DNA of 64,000 nucleotides. Origin: Vibrio mimicus. GTDB lineage: Bacteria > Pseudomonadota > Gammaproteobacteria > Enterobacterales > Vibrionaceae. The position numbers and the translations under genes are program-made. The notes beneath the pieces are model-generated. The model searched no databases. It saw nothing but the letters and a program-made list of their open reading frames with translations, and had not been told where the DNA came from. Positions 49,372 through 58,298 of the stretch are shown piece by piece; positions within the stretch are counted from its first letter, which is position 1; each line of letters opens with the position of its first letter. The stretch covers positions 248,001 through 312,000 of the forward strand of contig NZ_CP077425.1 of assembly GCF_019048845.1 (NCBI RefSeq). Direction: 5' to 3'.

Positions 49372-51015
49372 ATGACGGCTTATCAAAGAATGGAAACCGA
49401 CGTGGTCATCATTGGCGGCGGCGCAACAGGAACCGGAATCTTGCGCGACTGCGCATTGCGCGGATTGCGCTGTATTCTGGTTGAAAAAGATGACATTGCC
49501 GCGGGCACCACAGGTCGCAATCATGGTTTGCTGCACTCCGGCGCTCGTTACGCGGTCACTGACTCTGAGTCGGCACGCGAGTGTATCCAAGAGAACAAAA
49601 TTCTGAAATCCATCGCGCGCCACTGCGTTGAATCCACCGATGGTTTGTTTATCACTCTGCCGGAAGATGATTTAGGTTTTCAGGAGTCGTTTATTCACGC
49701 CTGCAGTGACGCAGGAATTGAAACGCAGCGCTTGACACCTAAAGAAGCCTTGTTACTTGAGCCGAATGTCAACCCCGCCTTGATTGGCGCGGTGAAAGTG
49801 CCTGACGGTACGCTCGACCCTTTTCGCCTGTGTGCGGCCAATGTGCTGGATGCCAAAGAGCATGGCGCGCGAATGTTTAACCGCACTATAGTGACCCAGT
49901 TGATCCGTGAGGGAGATACTGTGCTTGGCGTGCGTTGCCAACATTTAGGCAGTGGCGCTAAGTTTGATATTTTCGCCCAGCAAGTGATTAATGCGGCAGG
50001 CATTTGGGGGCAAAACATCTGCGAATACGCGGACCTCAACATCAAGATGTTCCCCGCCAAAGGCTCGCTGCTGATCTTGGATTACCGCATTAATAATCTG
50101 GTGATCAACCGCTGCCGTAAGCCATCCGATGCGGACATTTTGGTTCCCGGCGATACCATTTCGCTGATTGGCACCACATCCGAACACATTGATTATGATC
50201 AGATCGATAATCTGCATGTCACTGAACGAGAAGTGGATATTTTGCTCGCCGAGGGAGCCAAACTTGCCCCCATTATGGCCAACACTCGCGTATTGCGCGC
50301 GTATGCGGGCGTTCGTCCACTGGTCGCAGTGGATGATGATGGCAGTGGCCGTAATATCAGTCGTGGCATTGTTTTGCTGGATCACGAGCAGCGTGACGGC
50401 TTGAAAGGCTTCACCACCATTACCGGTGGTAAACTGATGACTTACCGTTTGATGGCCGAGTGGGCCACCGATCTGGTCGCCAAGAAACTTGGCAATACTC
50501 AAAGCTGCCAAACGCATCTGCGCCCTTTACCAGGCTCTCAGCAAGCACCAAAAACGCTCAAAAAGACCGCCAGTATCGCCAAACCGGTTTATGAATCCGC
50601 CATTTATCGCCACGGTGAACGTGCCGCGAGCTTTTTAGCCGATGATGCGAAAAGCCAAGCGGTGATCTGCGAGTGCGAAATGGTCACCGCCGGTGAAATT
50701 GAGTACGCGATCAAGCAGTTGGATGTGAATAATTTGGTCGACCTACGACGCCGTACTCGTTTGGGTATGGGGCCTTGTCAGGGCGAGCTGTGCAGCTATC
50801 GCGCAGCCAGTCTGTTTAGTGAATACGGACAAGTTTCGGGTTGCCAATCGAGCCACTTATTGGTCGATTTTCTGGAAGAGCGCTGGAAAGGCATCAAACC
50901 GATTTTCTGGGGCGATGCGCTACGCGAAGCAGAATTTAGCTACTGGATTTACGAAGGCTTGCTCGGTGCAAGCGATTTACCTTCCTTCGACTCAGCCACG
51001 GAGAAACAACAATGA
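49372..51015 (+). CDS. glpA: Anaerobic glycerol-3-phosphate dehydrogenase subunit A
   Basis: Catalytic FAD subunit that oxidises glycerol-3-phosphate to DHAP under anaerobic conditions. The 547-residue protein has the dinucleotide motif VVIIGGGATGTGILRD, a DAO-type domain (GRNHGLLHSGARYAV) and a C-terminal BFD-like iron-sulfur segment with four Cys (ICECEM and GMGPCQGELC). ATG 49372 follows AAGGTTGAG; TTG 49354 is an upstream alternative. It overlaps glpB by four bases. Confidence 0.96.
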   Translation: MTAYQRMETDVVIIGGGATGTGILRDCALRGLRCILVEKDDIAAGTTGRNHGLLHSGARYAVTDSESARECIQENKILKSIARHCVESTDGLFITLPEDDLGFQESFIHACSDAGIETQRLTPKEALLLEPNVNPALIGAVKVPDGTLDPFRLCAANVLDAKEHGARMFNRTIVTQLIREGDTVLGVRCQHLGSGAKFDIFAQQVINAAGIWGQNICEYADLNIKMFPAKGSLLILDYRINNLVINRCRKPSDADILVPGDTISLIGTTSEHIDYDQIDNLHVTEREVDILLAEGAKLAPIMANTRVLRAYAGVRPLVAVDDDGSGRNISRGIVLLDHEQRDGLKGFTTITGGKLMTYRLMAEWATDLVAKKLGNTQSCQTHLRPLPGSQQAPKTLKKTASIAKPVYESAIYRHGERAASFLADDAKSQAVICECEMVTAGEIEYAIKQLDVNNLVDLRRRTRLGMGPCQGELCSYRAASLFSEYGQVSGCQSSHLLVDFLEERWKGIKPIFWGDALREAEFSYWIYEGLLGASDLPSFDSATEKQQ

Positions 51016-52322
51016 TGCATTATGATGTGGCCGTCATCGGTGGCGGAATTGCCGGATACAGCGCCGCCCTGCGCGCACTGCAAGCCGGAAAAAAAGTGGT
51101 GTTAATCAACCAAGGGCAAAGTGCACTGCATTTTTCTTCCGGCTCGATTGATGTGCTTGGCCGTTTGCCGGATGGCAGCTTAGTCAATCAGCCGTTTGAC
51201 GCTTTTTCCGCTTTACAACAGCAAGCACCGCAGCACCCTTACAGCAAAGTCGGGCGCAAAAACAGCGAGAAAGGGTTAATGTGGTTCAAACGCACTTTAG
51301 ACAGTGCGCATGTTCCTTTGCATCATGAACTTGATGGCGCCAACCACTTGCGTATTACCCCACTTGGCACTCTAAAAAATACTTGGCTGTCGCAGCCTTT
51401 TGTTTACCCTTATCGCGGTAATGCCAATTTTTCACGCATCGTGATTGTTGCGATTGACGGCTATCGCGATTTTCAACCTGCGATGCTGCGCGATAACCTC
51501 GCTCAGCGCTCTGAGCTTGCTAACACGCCGATGCTCACGGTGAATGTTTCTATCCCCGGCTTTGAAGGGTTCAGACGCAACCCTAACGAGCTGCGCTCGA
51601 TTGATATTGCGCGTTTGCTGCGCCAAGAATCGGCATGGAATGCATTGTGCGACCAACTGATGCGCGTTGCGCGTCCAGATGATCTGGTGATCATGCCTGC
51701 CATCATGGGCAACGGTGATGGTTTGCATTTGATGACCAAACTCCAACAGGTAACCCAACTGCGCTTTCATGAAGTGCCAACCATGCCCCCATCACTACTC
51801 GGGATCCGCATTGAAGAAGCGCTGCATCGTAGTTTCATCCAAGGTGGCGGCGTGCAACTCAAGGGAGACAAAGTGATTGGTGGCGATTTTGCAGGATCTC
51901 GCCTCACCGCTATTCATACTCAAAATCTGCGCGATTTCCCGATCAGTGCTGAGCACTATGTGATGGCGACTGGCAGTTACTTCAGCCAAGGATTACAAGC
52001 CTCACAACATGCGATTCAAGAGCCGATCTTTGCGCTGGACATCCAGCAAAACCCTGACCGCGCTCAGTGGCGACATGCTCAATTTATCGCGGCACAATCA
52101 CACCCGTTTATGACTTTCGGCGTCACTACTGATGCCAATCTCCATCCGTCACGCCAAGGTAAAACCATTGACAATCTATGGTGTTGCGGCGCAATGCTCA
52201 GTGGGTACGACCCCGTGTTCGAAGGCTGTGGTGGAGGCGTAGCGATTGCAACCGCTTATCATGCCGTGGAACAGATCCTTGCGACTTATGCGCAAACCAA
52301 ACAACCGGAGGTGCTGCTATGA
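51012..52322 (+). CDS. glpB: Anaerobic glycerol-3-phosphate dehydrogenase subunit B
   Basis: FMN-type flavoprotein subunit that helps pass electrons from GlpA to GlpC. The 436-residue protein has DVAVIGGGIAGYSAALRAL at the N-terminus and a C-terminal flavoprotein segment (NLWCCGAMLSGYDPVFEGCG). The start overlaps the glpA stop and the stop overlaps the glpC start, so glpABC is tightly coupled. Confidence 0.95.
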   Translation: MMHYDVAVIGGGIAGYSAALRALQAGKKVVLINQGQSALHFSSGSIDVLGRLPDGSLVNQPFDAFSALQQQAPQHPYSKVGRKNSEKGLMWFKRTLDSAHVPLHHELDGANHLRITPLGTLKNTWLSQPFVYPYRGNANFSRIVIVAIDGYRDFQPAMLRDNLAQRSELANTPMLTVNVSIPGFEGFRRNPNELRSIDIARLLRQESAWNALCDQLMRVARPDDLVIMPAIMGNGDGLHLMTKLQQVTQLRFHEVPTMPPSLLGIRIEEALHRSFIQGGGVQLKGDKVIGGDFAGSRLTAIHTQNLRDFPISAEHYVMATGSYFSQGLQASQHAIQEPIFALDIQQNPDRAQWRHAQFIAAQSHPFMTFGVTTDANLHPSRQGKTIDNLWCCGAMLSGYDPVFEGCGGGVAIATAYHAVEQILATYAQTKQPEVLL

Positions 52323-53548
52323 ACCATGCCTTTATTCACTCTGCACCGCAAAATACCACCTTTGATCAATGCATCAAATGCACGGTGTGTACCGTGTATT
52401 GCCCCGTTGCCAAAGCCAACCCAAACTATCCCGGCCCCAAACAGTGTGGCCCAGATGGTGAGCGTTTACGGATTAAAAGTGCCGAATACTATGATGACGC
52501 GCTCAAGCTGTGTACCAACTGTAAACGCTGTGAAACCGCCTGCCCTTCAGGCGTCAAAATTGGCGATATGATCGCCGTGGCGCGTGGCAAATACGGCCAA
52601 AAACCGCTTAACCCTAAATTGGTACGCGACTTTGTACTCAGCCACACCGACTTATTTGGCTCGATCGCAACGCCGTTTGCGCCACTCGTCAACGCCGCAA
52701 CCTCGTTGCCATTGGTGAAAAAGCTGATGCACAAAACCATTGGCGTGCATGACCATAAAACCTTGCCCAAATATTCGCACGGCACGTTCCGCCGTTGGTT
52801 TAAACAAAACTGCACCAGCCAGCCGCTCTACCAAAGACAAGTGGCTTATTTCCACGGCTGCTACGTGAACTACAACCACCCGCAACTGGGCAAAGACTTT
52901 GTGCGAGTGATGAACGCGATGAACATAGGCGTGCGTTTGCTTGATAGCGAAAAGTGTTGCGGAGTGCCCCTGATCGCCAACGGTTTTCACAACAAAGCGC
53001 GTAAAAACGCGCTACACAACGTCAAACACCTTACGGCTATGGTCAATGATTACCATGCGCCGGTGCTTTCCACCTCTTCCACCTGCTCGTTTACCTTGCA
53101 GCAAGAATACCCGCATGTACTAGGCGTAGATAACAGCCAAGTGGTGGATCAAATTCATTATGTGACGCGTTTTCTGCTCAAAGAGTTTATGAGCGGTAAC
53201 GCGCCGAAGATGAAACCCGTACACAAAAAAGTGGTTTACCACACGCCTTGCCATTTAGAGCGCAGTGGTAATGTGATGTTTACGATTGAGCTGCTGAAAA
53301 TGATCCCCGGCTTAGAGCTGGTGGTGCTCGACAGTGAGTGTTGTGGCCTAGCCGGAACCTATGGTTTTAAAGAAGAGAACTACGAGGTATCGAAGAAAAT
53401 TGGTTCACATCTGTTTGATGCGATTCAAACCTCTGATGCCGATTATGCGGTGACCGATTGCGAAACCTGTAAGTGGCAAATAGAAGAAAACGCGCACTTG
53501 GAAACCATTCATCCGGTGAGTTTACTGGCGATGGCGCTAGCGGAGTAA
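52319..53548 (+). CDS. glpC: Anaerobic glycerol-3-phosphate dehydrogenase subunit C
   Basis: Membrane-associated iron-sulfur subunit that delivers electrons to the quinone pool. The 409-residue protein has two N-terminal 4Fe-4S clusters (CIKCTVCTVYCPVAK and CTNCKRCETACPSG) and two CCG domains (CCGVPLIANG and CCGLAGTYGF). ATG 52319 was chosen because it overlaps the glpB stop and opens directly on the ferredoxin domain; the longer frame upstream is within glpB. Confidence 0.96.
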   Translation: MNHAFIHSAPQNTTFDQCIKCTVCTVYCPVAKANPNYPGPKQCGPDGERLRIKSAEYYDDALKLCTNCKRCETACPSGVKIGDMIAVARGKYGQKPLNPKLVRDFVLSHTDLFGSIATPFAPLVNAATSLPLVKKLMHKTIGVHDHKTLPKYSHGTFRRWFKQNCTSQPLYQRQVAYFHGCYVNYNHPQLGKDFVRVMNAMNIGVRLLDSEKCCGVPLIANGFHNKARKNALHNVKHLTAMVNDYHAPVLSTSSTCSFTLQQEYPHVLGVDNSQVVDQIHYVTRFLLKEFMSGNAPKMKPVHKKVVYHTPCHLERSGNVMFTIELLKMIPGLELVVLDSECCGLAGTYGFKEENYEVSKKIGSHLFDAIQTSDADYAVTDCETCKWQIEENAHLETIHPVSLLAMALAE

Positions 53549-53586
53549 TTGTTATCTCGAACAGAGATATCTCTGATTTATCAATA

Positions 53587-53625
53587 GTGGGTTCTGCCAC
53601 GATTCTGACTATGGCAGAACCCCAC
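53587..53625. terminator. Hairpin between glpC and a convergent gene
   Basis: Arms GTGGGTTCTGCCA and TGGCAGAACCCCAC (one bulged base) around a 12-base loop, between two convergent genes. Confidence 0.7.
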
Positions 53626-53628
53626 AAA

Positions 53629-54153
53629 TTAGCTGTTTTCCGTTCCGACAATACAGAACACTTTCGCCTCACCTAAAGAAGGGGCTAAGCTAATTAGGCT
53701 TGCTCGAGAACCTGTGGCATCGACCATAACAGCACTTGCCGTTAGCCCCTCGTTTTCATCCGAGCCAATATGGAAAAGCGTGGTTGGATTGTAGAAAGAA
53801 CCCGGTTCACTAAAATAAAATGGCAAAGCAATTGTTCGATGCTTACCATTTAATTCAAGAGCGGACTGAATCTTAGGATCACTGGAATCTGCGAAACCAA
53901 ATGTTTCTCGTAGGAAAGTATAGAGTCGTGGACGAGCCGCTTCCTTCTGGAATTTTTCTGAAAATGACATGATGTCATATAGATTTGCAGATCGAGAACT
54001 TGGGAATTTTTCGCTACACATTTGATCTAAGTTAGCAAAGTAAGGGTCGTTGACTTTTACTTCTTTCCATCGCTCTGACGTAAATACATCATCGGCAGCA
54101 AAAGTAAAAAATGGCGTGGTCATTAAAAGAGTGGATAACATTAAGCGTTTCAT
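53629..54153 (-). CDS. Exported hypothetical protein
   Basis: A 174-residue protein with a signal peptide ending FFTFAADD. The mature part is mixed, with two cysteines (DQMCSEKF and VFCIVG) that may form a disulfide and several strand-like segments (ALPFYFSEPGSFYNPTTLFH). AGGACAGGT precedes the ATG. I recognise no family. The gene lies just before the polysaccharide-synthase-like cluster on the same strand direction, but a terminator separates them, so it is probably independent. Confidence 0.75.
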   Translation of the reverse strand: MKRLMLSTLLMTTPFFTFAADDVFTSERWKEVKVNDPYFANLDQMCSEKFPSSRSANLYDIMSFSEKFQKEAARPRLYTFLRETFGFADSSDPKIQSALELNGKHRTIALPFYFSEPGSFYNPTTLFHIGSDENEGLTASAVMVDATGSRASLISLAPSLGEAKVFCIVGTENS

Positions 54154-54328
54154 ACCTGTCCTATTTATCGTTATTTAATAAATGAATGTTATGCATATCA
54201 TTCGTGGGAATGATACCAATGAGAACCTATATCATTAACATTTATATTGCAACACTCACGACAAGCGCTTTCTGTGGTTTTCGCCATTTAATTTGCACTC
54301 GACTGTTTTTTGGAAGACAGAGCACGAT

Positions 54329-54364
54329 AAAAAAATCCCCTCAATCACTTGAGGGGATTTTTAA
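54329..54364. terminator. Terminator after the polysaccharide-synthase-like cluster
   Basis: A perfect 14-bp stem (54331-54344 with 54349-54362, loop TCAC) with A and T runs on the outsides. It ends the leftward three-gene unit. Confidence 0.92.
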
Positions 54365-54384
54365 GTATTCAGCATAACTCCGTC

Positions 54385-55419
54385 TTAGAATTCTACTTCA
54401 ACGGTCATCCCTTCTATCCAACGGTTTTCTTCCAATTCCTCATCAAAGGTCAAGGTCACTTCCATGTAAGCAGGCTTTCCTTCAAATGGTTTCGCCAGCT
54501 GAATGGGTAATTTACTCACAATTTCCACAGCTTCAGAGACTGTTGCAGAAAAGGTTTTTCCATCGGGAAATATCACCTTCGCATGTGTACCAAACTGGGA
54601 GACATCTAAATATTTAGGGTTCAAGTAAGCCGTGACTTGTGGCGTGATATTCTTTGCTATCACGACCAACGGATCGCCTTTTTCAACCTGTTGCCCTTCT
54701 ACCACAGGCAAAGCCACCACTCGACCATCAAAAGGGCTATGAATGTTCAAACGTTCTAATTGGCTCTGTTTCACCACCAACTCTTTCATCAAACCACGTT
54801 TGGCTTGGCTGATTGGCCCAGCTAATAGCCGTTCTTGATAACTCGTTTGTGCATCATTCAACGCAATATTGCGACTGTTAAGTTCATTTTGTGCACCATA
54901 GGCCAAATTAATAATTGCTGCATAATCCACATCAGAGACCTGCCCTTTCGCTTTATACATTTCATAACGCTTGCGAATTTGTTGGATTTGATCTGAATTT
55001 CTCTGCGCATTCTCAATCGCAAGGGTGTGGTAGTGGGTATTCTCCTCTTGATTCACATTCAATTGCGCAATTTCCTGACGCATGAAATCCAATTCATTCG
55101 CCAGTGTGGTATTCGTTACTTCGAACAAGGCTTGTTGCTCAGTGACCGATTGTCCAACAACCAAATTCAAAGGCCCAATCACGCCATCCTCAGTTGCTTT
55201 GATCGCGACAGGCTTTGAAGTGACAATCGCAGGTGCAATCACTAACACTTTATCTCGATAAAGGTAATACCCCATAGCAAGCAATGGGCTAATCACCAAG
55301 GCTAAAATCAAGTACCAACGTAATCGGTATCCGCCTCGTTTGGCTTGACCATACATCACTTTCATACCGCGCTCTGACTGCGGCTGATGCTGTTTATCCA
55401 GATGAAATTTCACTTTCAT
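54385..55419 (-). CDS. HlyD/Alg44-type membrane-fusion protein
   Basis: A 344-residue inner-membrane protein. A short cytoplasmic leader of about 34 residues and one membrane helix (about 35-54) are followed by a periplasmic lipoyl-like half-motif (ATEDGVIGPLNLVVGQSV), a long coiled coil, the second half-motif (HSPFDGRVVALPVVEGQQV) and a beta-barrel domain ending MTVEVEF. This is the adaptor that bridges an inner-membrane synthase to the outer envelope. Unlike Alg44 of alginate synthesis it has no N-terminal PilZ domain. It starts two bases after the synthase stop; ATG 55419 is preferred although its ribosome site is far upstream. Confidence 0.87.
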   Translation of the reverse strand: MKVKFHLDKQHQPQSERGMKVMYGQAKRGGYRLRWYLILALVISPLLAMGYYLYRDKVLVIAPAIVTSKPVAIKATEDGVIGPLNLVVGQSVTEQQALFEVTNTTLANELDFMRQEIAQLNVNQEENTHYHTLAIENAQRNSDQIQQIRKRYEMYKAKGQVSDVDYAAIINLAYGAQNELNSRNIALNDAQTSYQERLLAGPISQAKRGLMKELVVKQSQLERLNIHSPFDGRVVALPVVEGQQVEKGDPLVVIAKNITPQVTAYLNPKYLDVSQFGTHAKVIFPDGKTFSATVSEAVEIVSKLPIQLAKPFEGKPAYMEVTLTFDEELEENRWIEGMTVEVEF

Positions 55420-55421
55420 AA

Positions 55422-56738
55422 TTAAAAACGTTTTCCTCTTTTTAGCACCCACCAAGGAGCCATGCTGGACTCCTCATGGCTGCGGCGCACAACCTCATTC
55501 ACCATCGAAAATGCTGTGATTAAGCGCATAAAAAATTGATAGATCGGATAAAGTGGTAGCCAAACCACCATGCGAAAATCGGCCTTAGATCGCTCGGACA
55601 CCAAACCGATATAAACGACAAAAAATAGGGTGACGATAAATAAATAGATGCCATAGAGCAGTAGCATCATTGAACTCACAAACACCCAGGGATAACTAAA
55701 CAGCAGAAATAGGGTGAAGATGATCACCATCAATGGCAGCAATACATTCTGCAAAATCCCATAGGTAAGAGTGAAAATAAAATTGCCCCATCCAAGTAGT
55801 TTTGGCGTTAACCCTTGCCTGTGCTTACGTAGGAACAGAAACAGCAAATCCCCATCCCAGCGTAAACGCTGCATGATTAAACCTTTTAAGGTATCCGGCA
55901 CATCAGTATGCCCTACGGCGTGAGGAGCAAACGCAAGTCGTGTGTTTTTATAGCGCCGTTTGTACTGTTTCAACCGCATCGTCAGATCTAAGTCTTCCGC
56001 GGTATGCGTATCCCACCCCCCAACTTGCTGCAAAATTGGCTTCCTAAATGCCCCAAAAGCACCGGAGATATTGTTCAATACTCCCCATTTTGCCATGCCG
56101 GTTTTACCGGCTTGCATCGAAAGCATGTATTCCAATGCTTGCATTCGGGTAAGCAAGTTGGTGTTCCAGTTTCGTACCCGTAACGCGCCCCCACTGGCAA
56201 TGACATTGGGATCCGTAAACTGCTGCATCATGCGCATGGCCATATCGTTATCGAAGGAAGTGTCACCATCCACGTTGATCACAAACTCCCCTTTCGCTTC
56301 AGAAAGTCCAGCGTTCAACGTAGAGACTCGCCCCCCTCGCTGCCATTTTGGGATCACACGAACCTCTCGATTCGATTTCCCTTGATGCTTACGCATCCCT
56401 TTCATCGCAGCCTGATAGGTATCCGCGTTCTGCTTCGCCCCATCCACTACAGCCAGAATTTCAATCTGCCCCGGATAAAGCTGCTCCGCCAATGTGTCTA
56501 TCGTGATCTCGATAGCATCCCCCTCTCCATAGCAAGTGATCACAAAGCTAATGGAGGGGTAATTCGATAATCCTTGTGGCTGTGGATAATAGGCCCAGCG
56601 AAAAATCCCCGTTAAAACCAAAAGGTAGAGTGGCAGCTCGATGGCAATCATCATGGGGAAAAGCAGTAACCACAGCTCCTGATTGCGAACCAGCGACAAC
56701 ACCAATTGGTTCAGTACGTAGAAACTATCCGGCCACAT
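55422..56738 (-). CDS. Processive family 2 glycosyltransferase (polysaccharide synthase)
   Basis: A 438-residue membrane GT2. Two N-terminal helices (about 8-45) precede the GT-A domain with D99 (VVDG), DxD at 157-159 (NVDGDTSF), the catalytic ED at 248-249 (AEDLDLTM) and QRLRW at 290-294, the QxxRW of processive synthases. C-terminal helices (about 315-420) form the translocation channel. The polymer is unknown; hyaluronan/Alg8/PgaC-like enzymes share this build. The start overlaps the end of the upstream gene by 14 bases, so synthesis of the putative sensor and synthase is coupled. Confidence 0.9.
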   Translation of the reverse strand: MWPDSFYVLNQLVLSLVRNQELWLLLFPMMIAIELPLYLLVLTGIFRWAYYPQPQGLSNYPSISFVITCYGEGDAIEITIDTLAEQLYPGQIEILAVVDGAKQNADTYQAAMKGMRKHQGKSNREVRVIPKWQRGGRVSTLNAGLSEAKGEFVINVDGDTSFDNDMAMRMMQQFTDPNVIASGGALRVRNWNTNLLTRMQALEYMLSMQAGKTGMAKWGVLNNISGAFGAFRKPILQQVGGWDTHTAEDLDLTMRLKQYKRRYKNTRLAFAPHAVGHTDVPDTLKGLIMQRLRWDGDLLFLFLRKHRQGLTPKLLGWGNFIFTLTYGILQNVLLPLMVIIFTLFLLFSYPWVFVSSMMLLLYGIYLFIVTLFFVVYIGLVSERSKADFRMVVWLPLYPIYQFFMRLITAFSMVNEVVRRSHEESSMAPWWVLKRGKRF

Positions 56739-58074
56739 AGATATCGCTAACCTGCTGCTGAATCCACACGCTGCCCTCTTCTGTTAAACTCGGATCCGGC
56801 AACATCCATGCAAACACATCCAATGTAAATTGATCGCTTTCCACTAAGCGGCTCATCTCTTCAATTTTGTTTTTGAGTACATCCAGATGTTCCAAGCTCG
56901 CTTTAGGCATCAACACTAAAATCAGGTCATGGTGGTACTGACAACACACATCGGTTTCCCGGAATAAACCATTAAGGCGTTCGGTTAATTGTTCTGTCAG
57001 AGAGAAAGTCTTCGCTTCACCAAATGCTTTGAGGTATTCCTCAAACGTTGGAATATGGAGTGCCAGAATGAGATGCTGCTCATCGTGGCGTTGAGCCAAT
57101 TTATTCAGCCATACTAAAAGGCTCATAAAGTACGATTTATCTACTTTTCCATTGAGCGATAATTCAGGAGCCACTAACTGGCGACCAAATCGCAACACTT
57201 CTTCACCTTGCTCACCAAGTGAATAAGTTAGCACTTTGCGAATAACGAGCTGTTCAACTTGGCTAGCCGTTCCACAAGAAAGGCAATTGACTCCTGTCTC
57301 CGCCTCTACAAATGCGTGGTGACACTGGTTACATTCATGTGTTTCCAACGGGCGATCGTAGTCCACCCCAATGTGCCGCAATTGGGTTAAACATTTAGGG
57401 CACTGCAAGCGCCCACCACGGGTAAAATGATGCTGTTCGCCCACATGACCACAAGTAAAGCAGTGTAGGGAGACTTTCTCACGGATATCGATATGCCGAC
57501 AGGATGGGCAGACCTCAACATAATTCAGATGGCCACTATGGCAACTCGGACACAAACGAATACGATCCACGAGCTGTTCTGCACGCAATAAACCGCGATT
57601 CGCTTCGGCGATCAAAAAACGGGTCGGAGAATCCAGTTCAGGCAGAATGGCTTCTAACAGAGGGTAACGATAGAGGTTGGGATCTCGGCTATCACGCAGA
57701 GGCATAAGTCGTCGATTGGGCACTAATCCTAACCAACCGAGTAAAGGGTCACACTCCTCAGGTTCATGGAAAAGCGCTAAACGGCGCTGTAATTCATTCC
57801 ATTCTGTCAGTGATTTTTCCCCTTCCCACACCCCATCACTCAGCAAACCGCTGAGTTCACTCTCTTCTTCAACTTTGATCATCCATGACCAATATCGGCG
57901 AGTGTGATGCAATGCTTGGAGCCATTTATCTTGCTCCGAAGAACGCGCCACGATCAACAACCCTCCATAGGTCTTTGGCAGCAACTCCATATGCTCTACT
58001 ACTTGGTAGGACACCTCTTTGCCGAGCAATAAGGCTTCTTTTCCAAGACACACGATTTCATTTTGTAATTGCAA
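56725..58074 (-). CDS. TackOD1-like multi-CxxC protein with a degenerate GGDEF domain
   Basis: A 449-residue cytoplasmic protein. Residues 1-165 are a poorly conserved, possibly receiver-like region. Residues 170-270 hold six CxxC pairs (C175/178, C189/192, C205/208, C225/228, C248/251, C264/267), a zinc-ribbon array of TackOD1 type. Residues 300-415 align by eye with a GGDEF domain: HIPTFEEYLKAFGE matches the first conserved block, and HHDLI (381-385) replaces GGDEF. RETD (372-375) sits exactly five residues upstream, the position of the RxxD c-di-GMP inhibitory site. It is probably a receptor and not a cyclase. The start is TTG 58074, backed by AGGA eight bases upstream. First gene of a three-gene leftward unit. 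Confidence 0.82.
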   Translation of the reverse strand: MQLQNEIVCLGKEALLLGKEVSYQVVEHMELLPKTYGGLLIVARSSEQDKWLQALHHTRRYWSWMIKVEEESELSGLLSDGVWEGEKSLTEWNELQRRLALFHEPEECDPLLGWLGLVPNRRLMPLRDSRDPNLYRYPLLEAILPELDSPTRFLIAEANRGLLRAEQLVDRIRLCPSCHSGHLNYVEVCPSCRHIDIREKVSLHCFTCGHVGEQHHFTRGGRLQCPKCLTQLRHIGVDYDRPLETHECNQCHHAFVEAETGVNCLSCGTASQVEQLVIRKVLTYSLGEQGEEVLRFGRQLVAPELSLNGKVDKSYFMSLLVWLNKLAQRHDEQHLILALHIPTFEEYLKAFGEAKTFSLTEQLTERLNGLFRETDVCCQYHHDLILVLMPKASLEHLDVLKNKIEEMSRLVESDQFTLDVFAWMLPDPSLTEEGSVWIQQQVSDIYVAG

Positions 58075-58239
58075 GGTTATTCCTCGTCTCTCTTCATCAA
58101 TTAGGTAAAACTAATAGGTGATGTCACAAGCTGACCTTGCAATCATAGTTCAGAATTTAATCATGCATTTTTGAAATAAGTCTCAAAAAGTAGACAAAAA
58201 CACCAAAAGAACAAAAAACAACCACCGCGAGTTGACACG

Positions 58240-58275
58240 TTGTAAAAAAACAAAAGGGAGGCAAATGCCTCCCTT
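58240..58275 (-). terminator. Terminator of fabH
   Basis: Reading leftward, a perfect 9-bp stem AAGGGAGGC / GCCTCCCTT with ATTT loop is followed by a long T run. Confidence 0.92.
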
Positions 58276-58298
58276 AGTTAACATTGACAACAGGCATG

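Noticed and set aside
54186..54300. AT-rich TGATACCAATGAGAA stretch considered as a Fur box
   Set aside because: Too few matches to the 19-bp consensus, and no iron-related gene is next to it.
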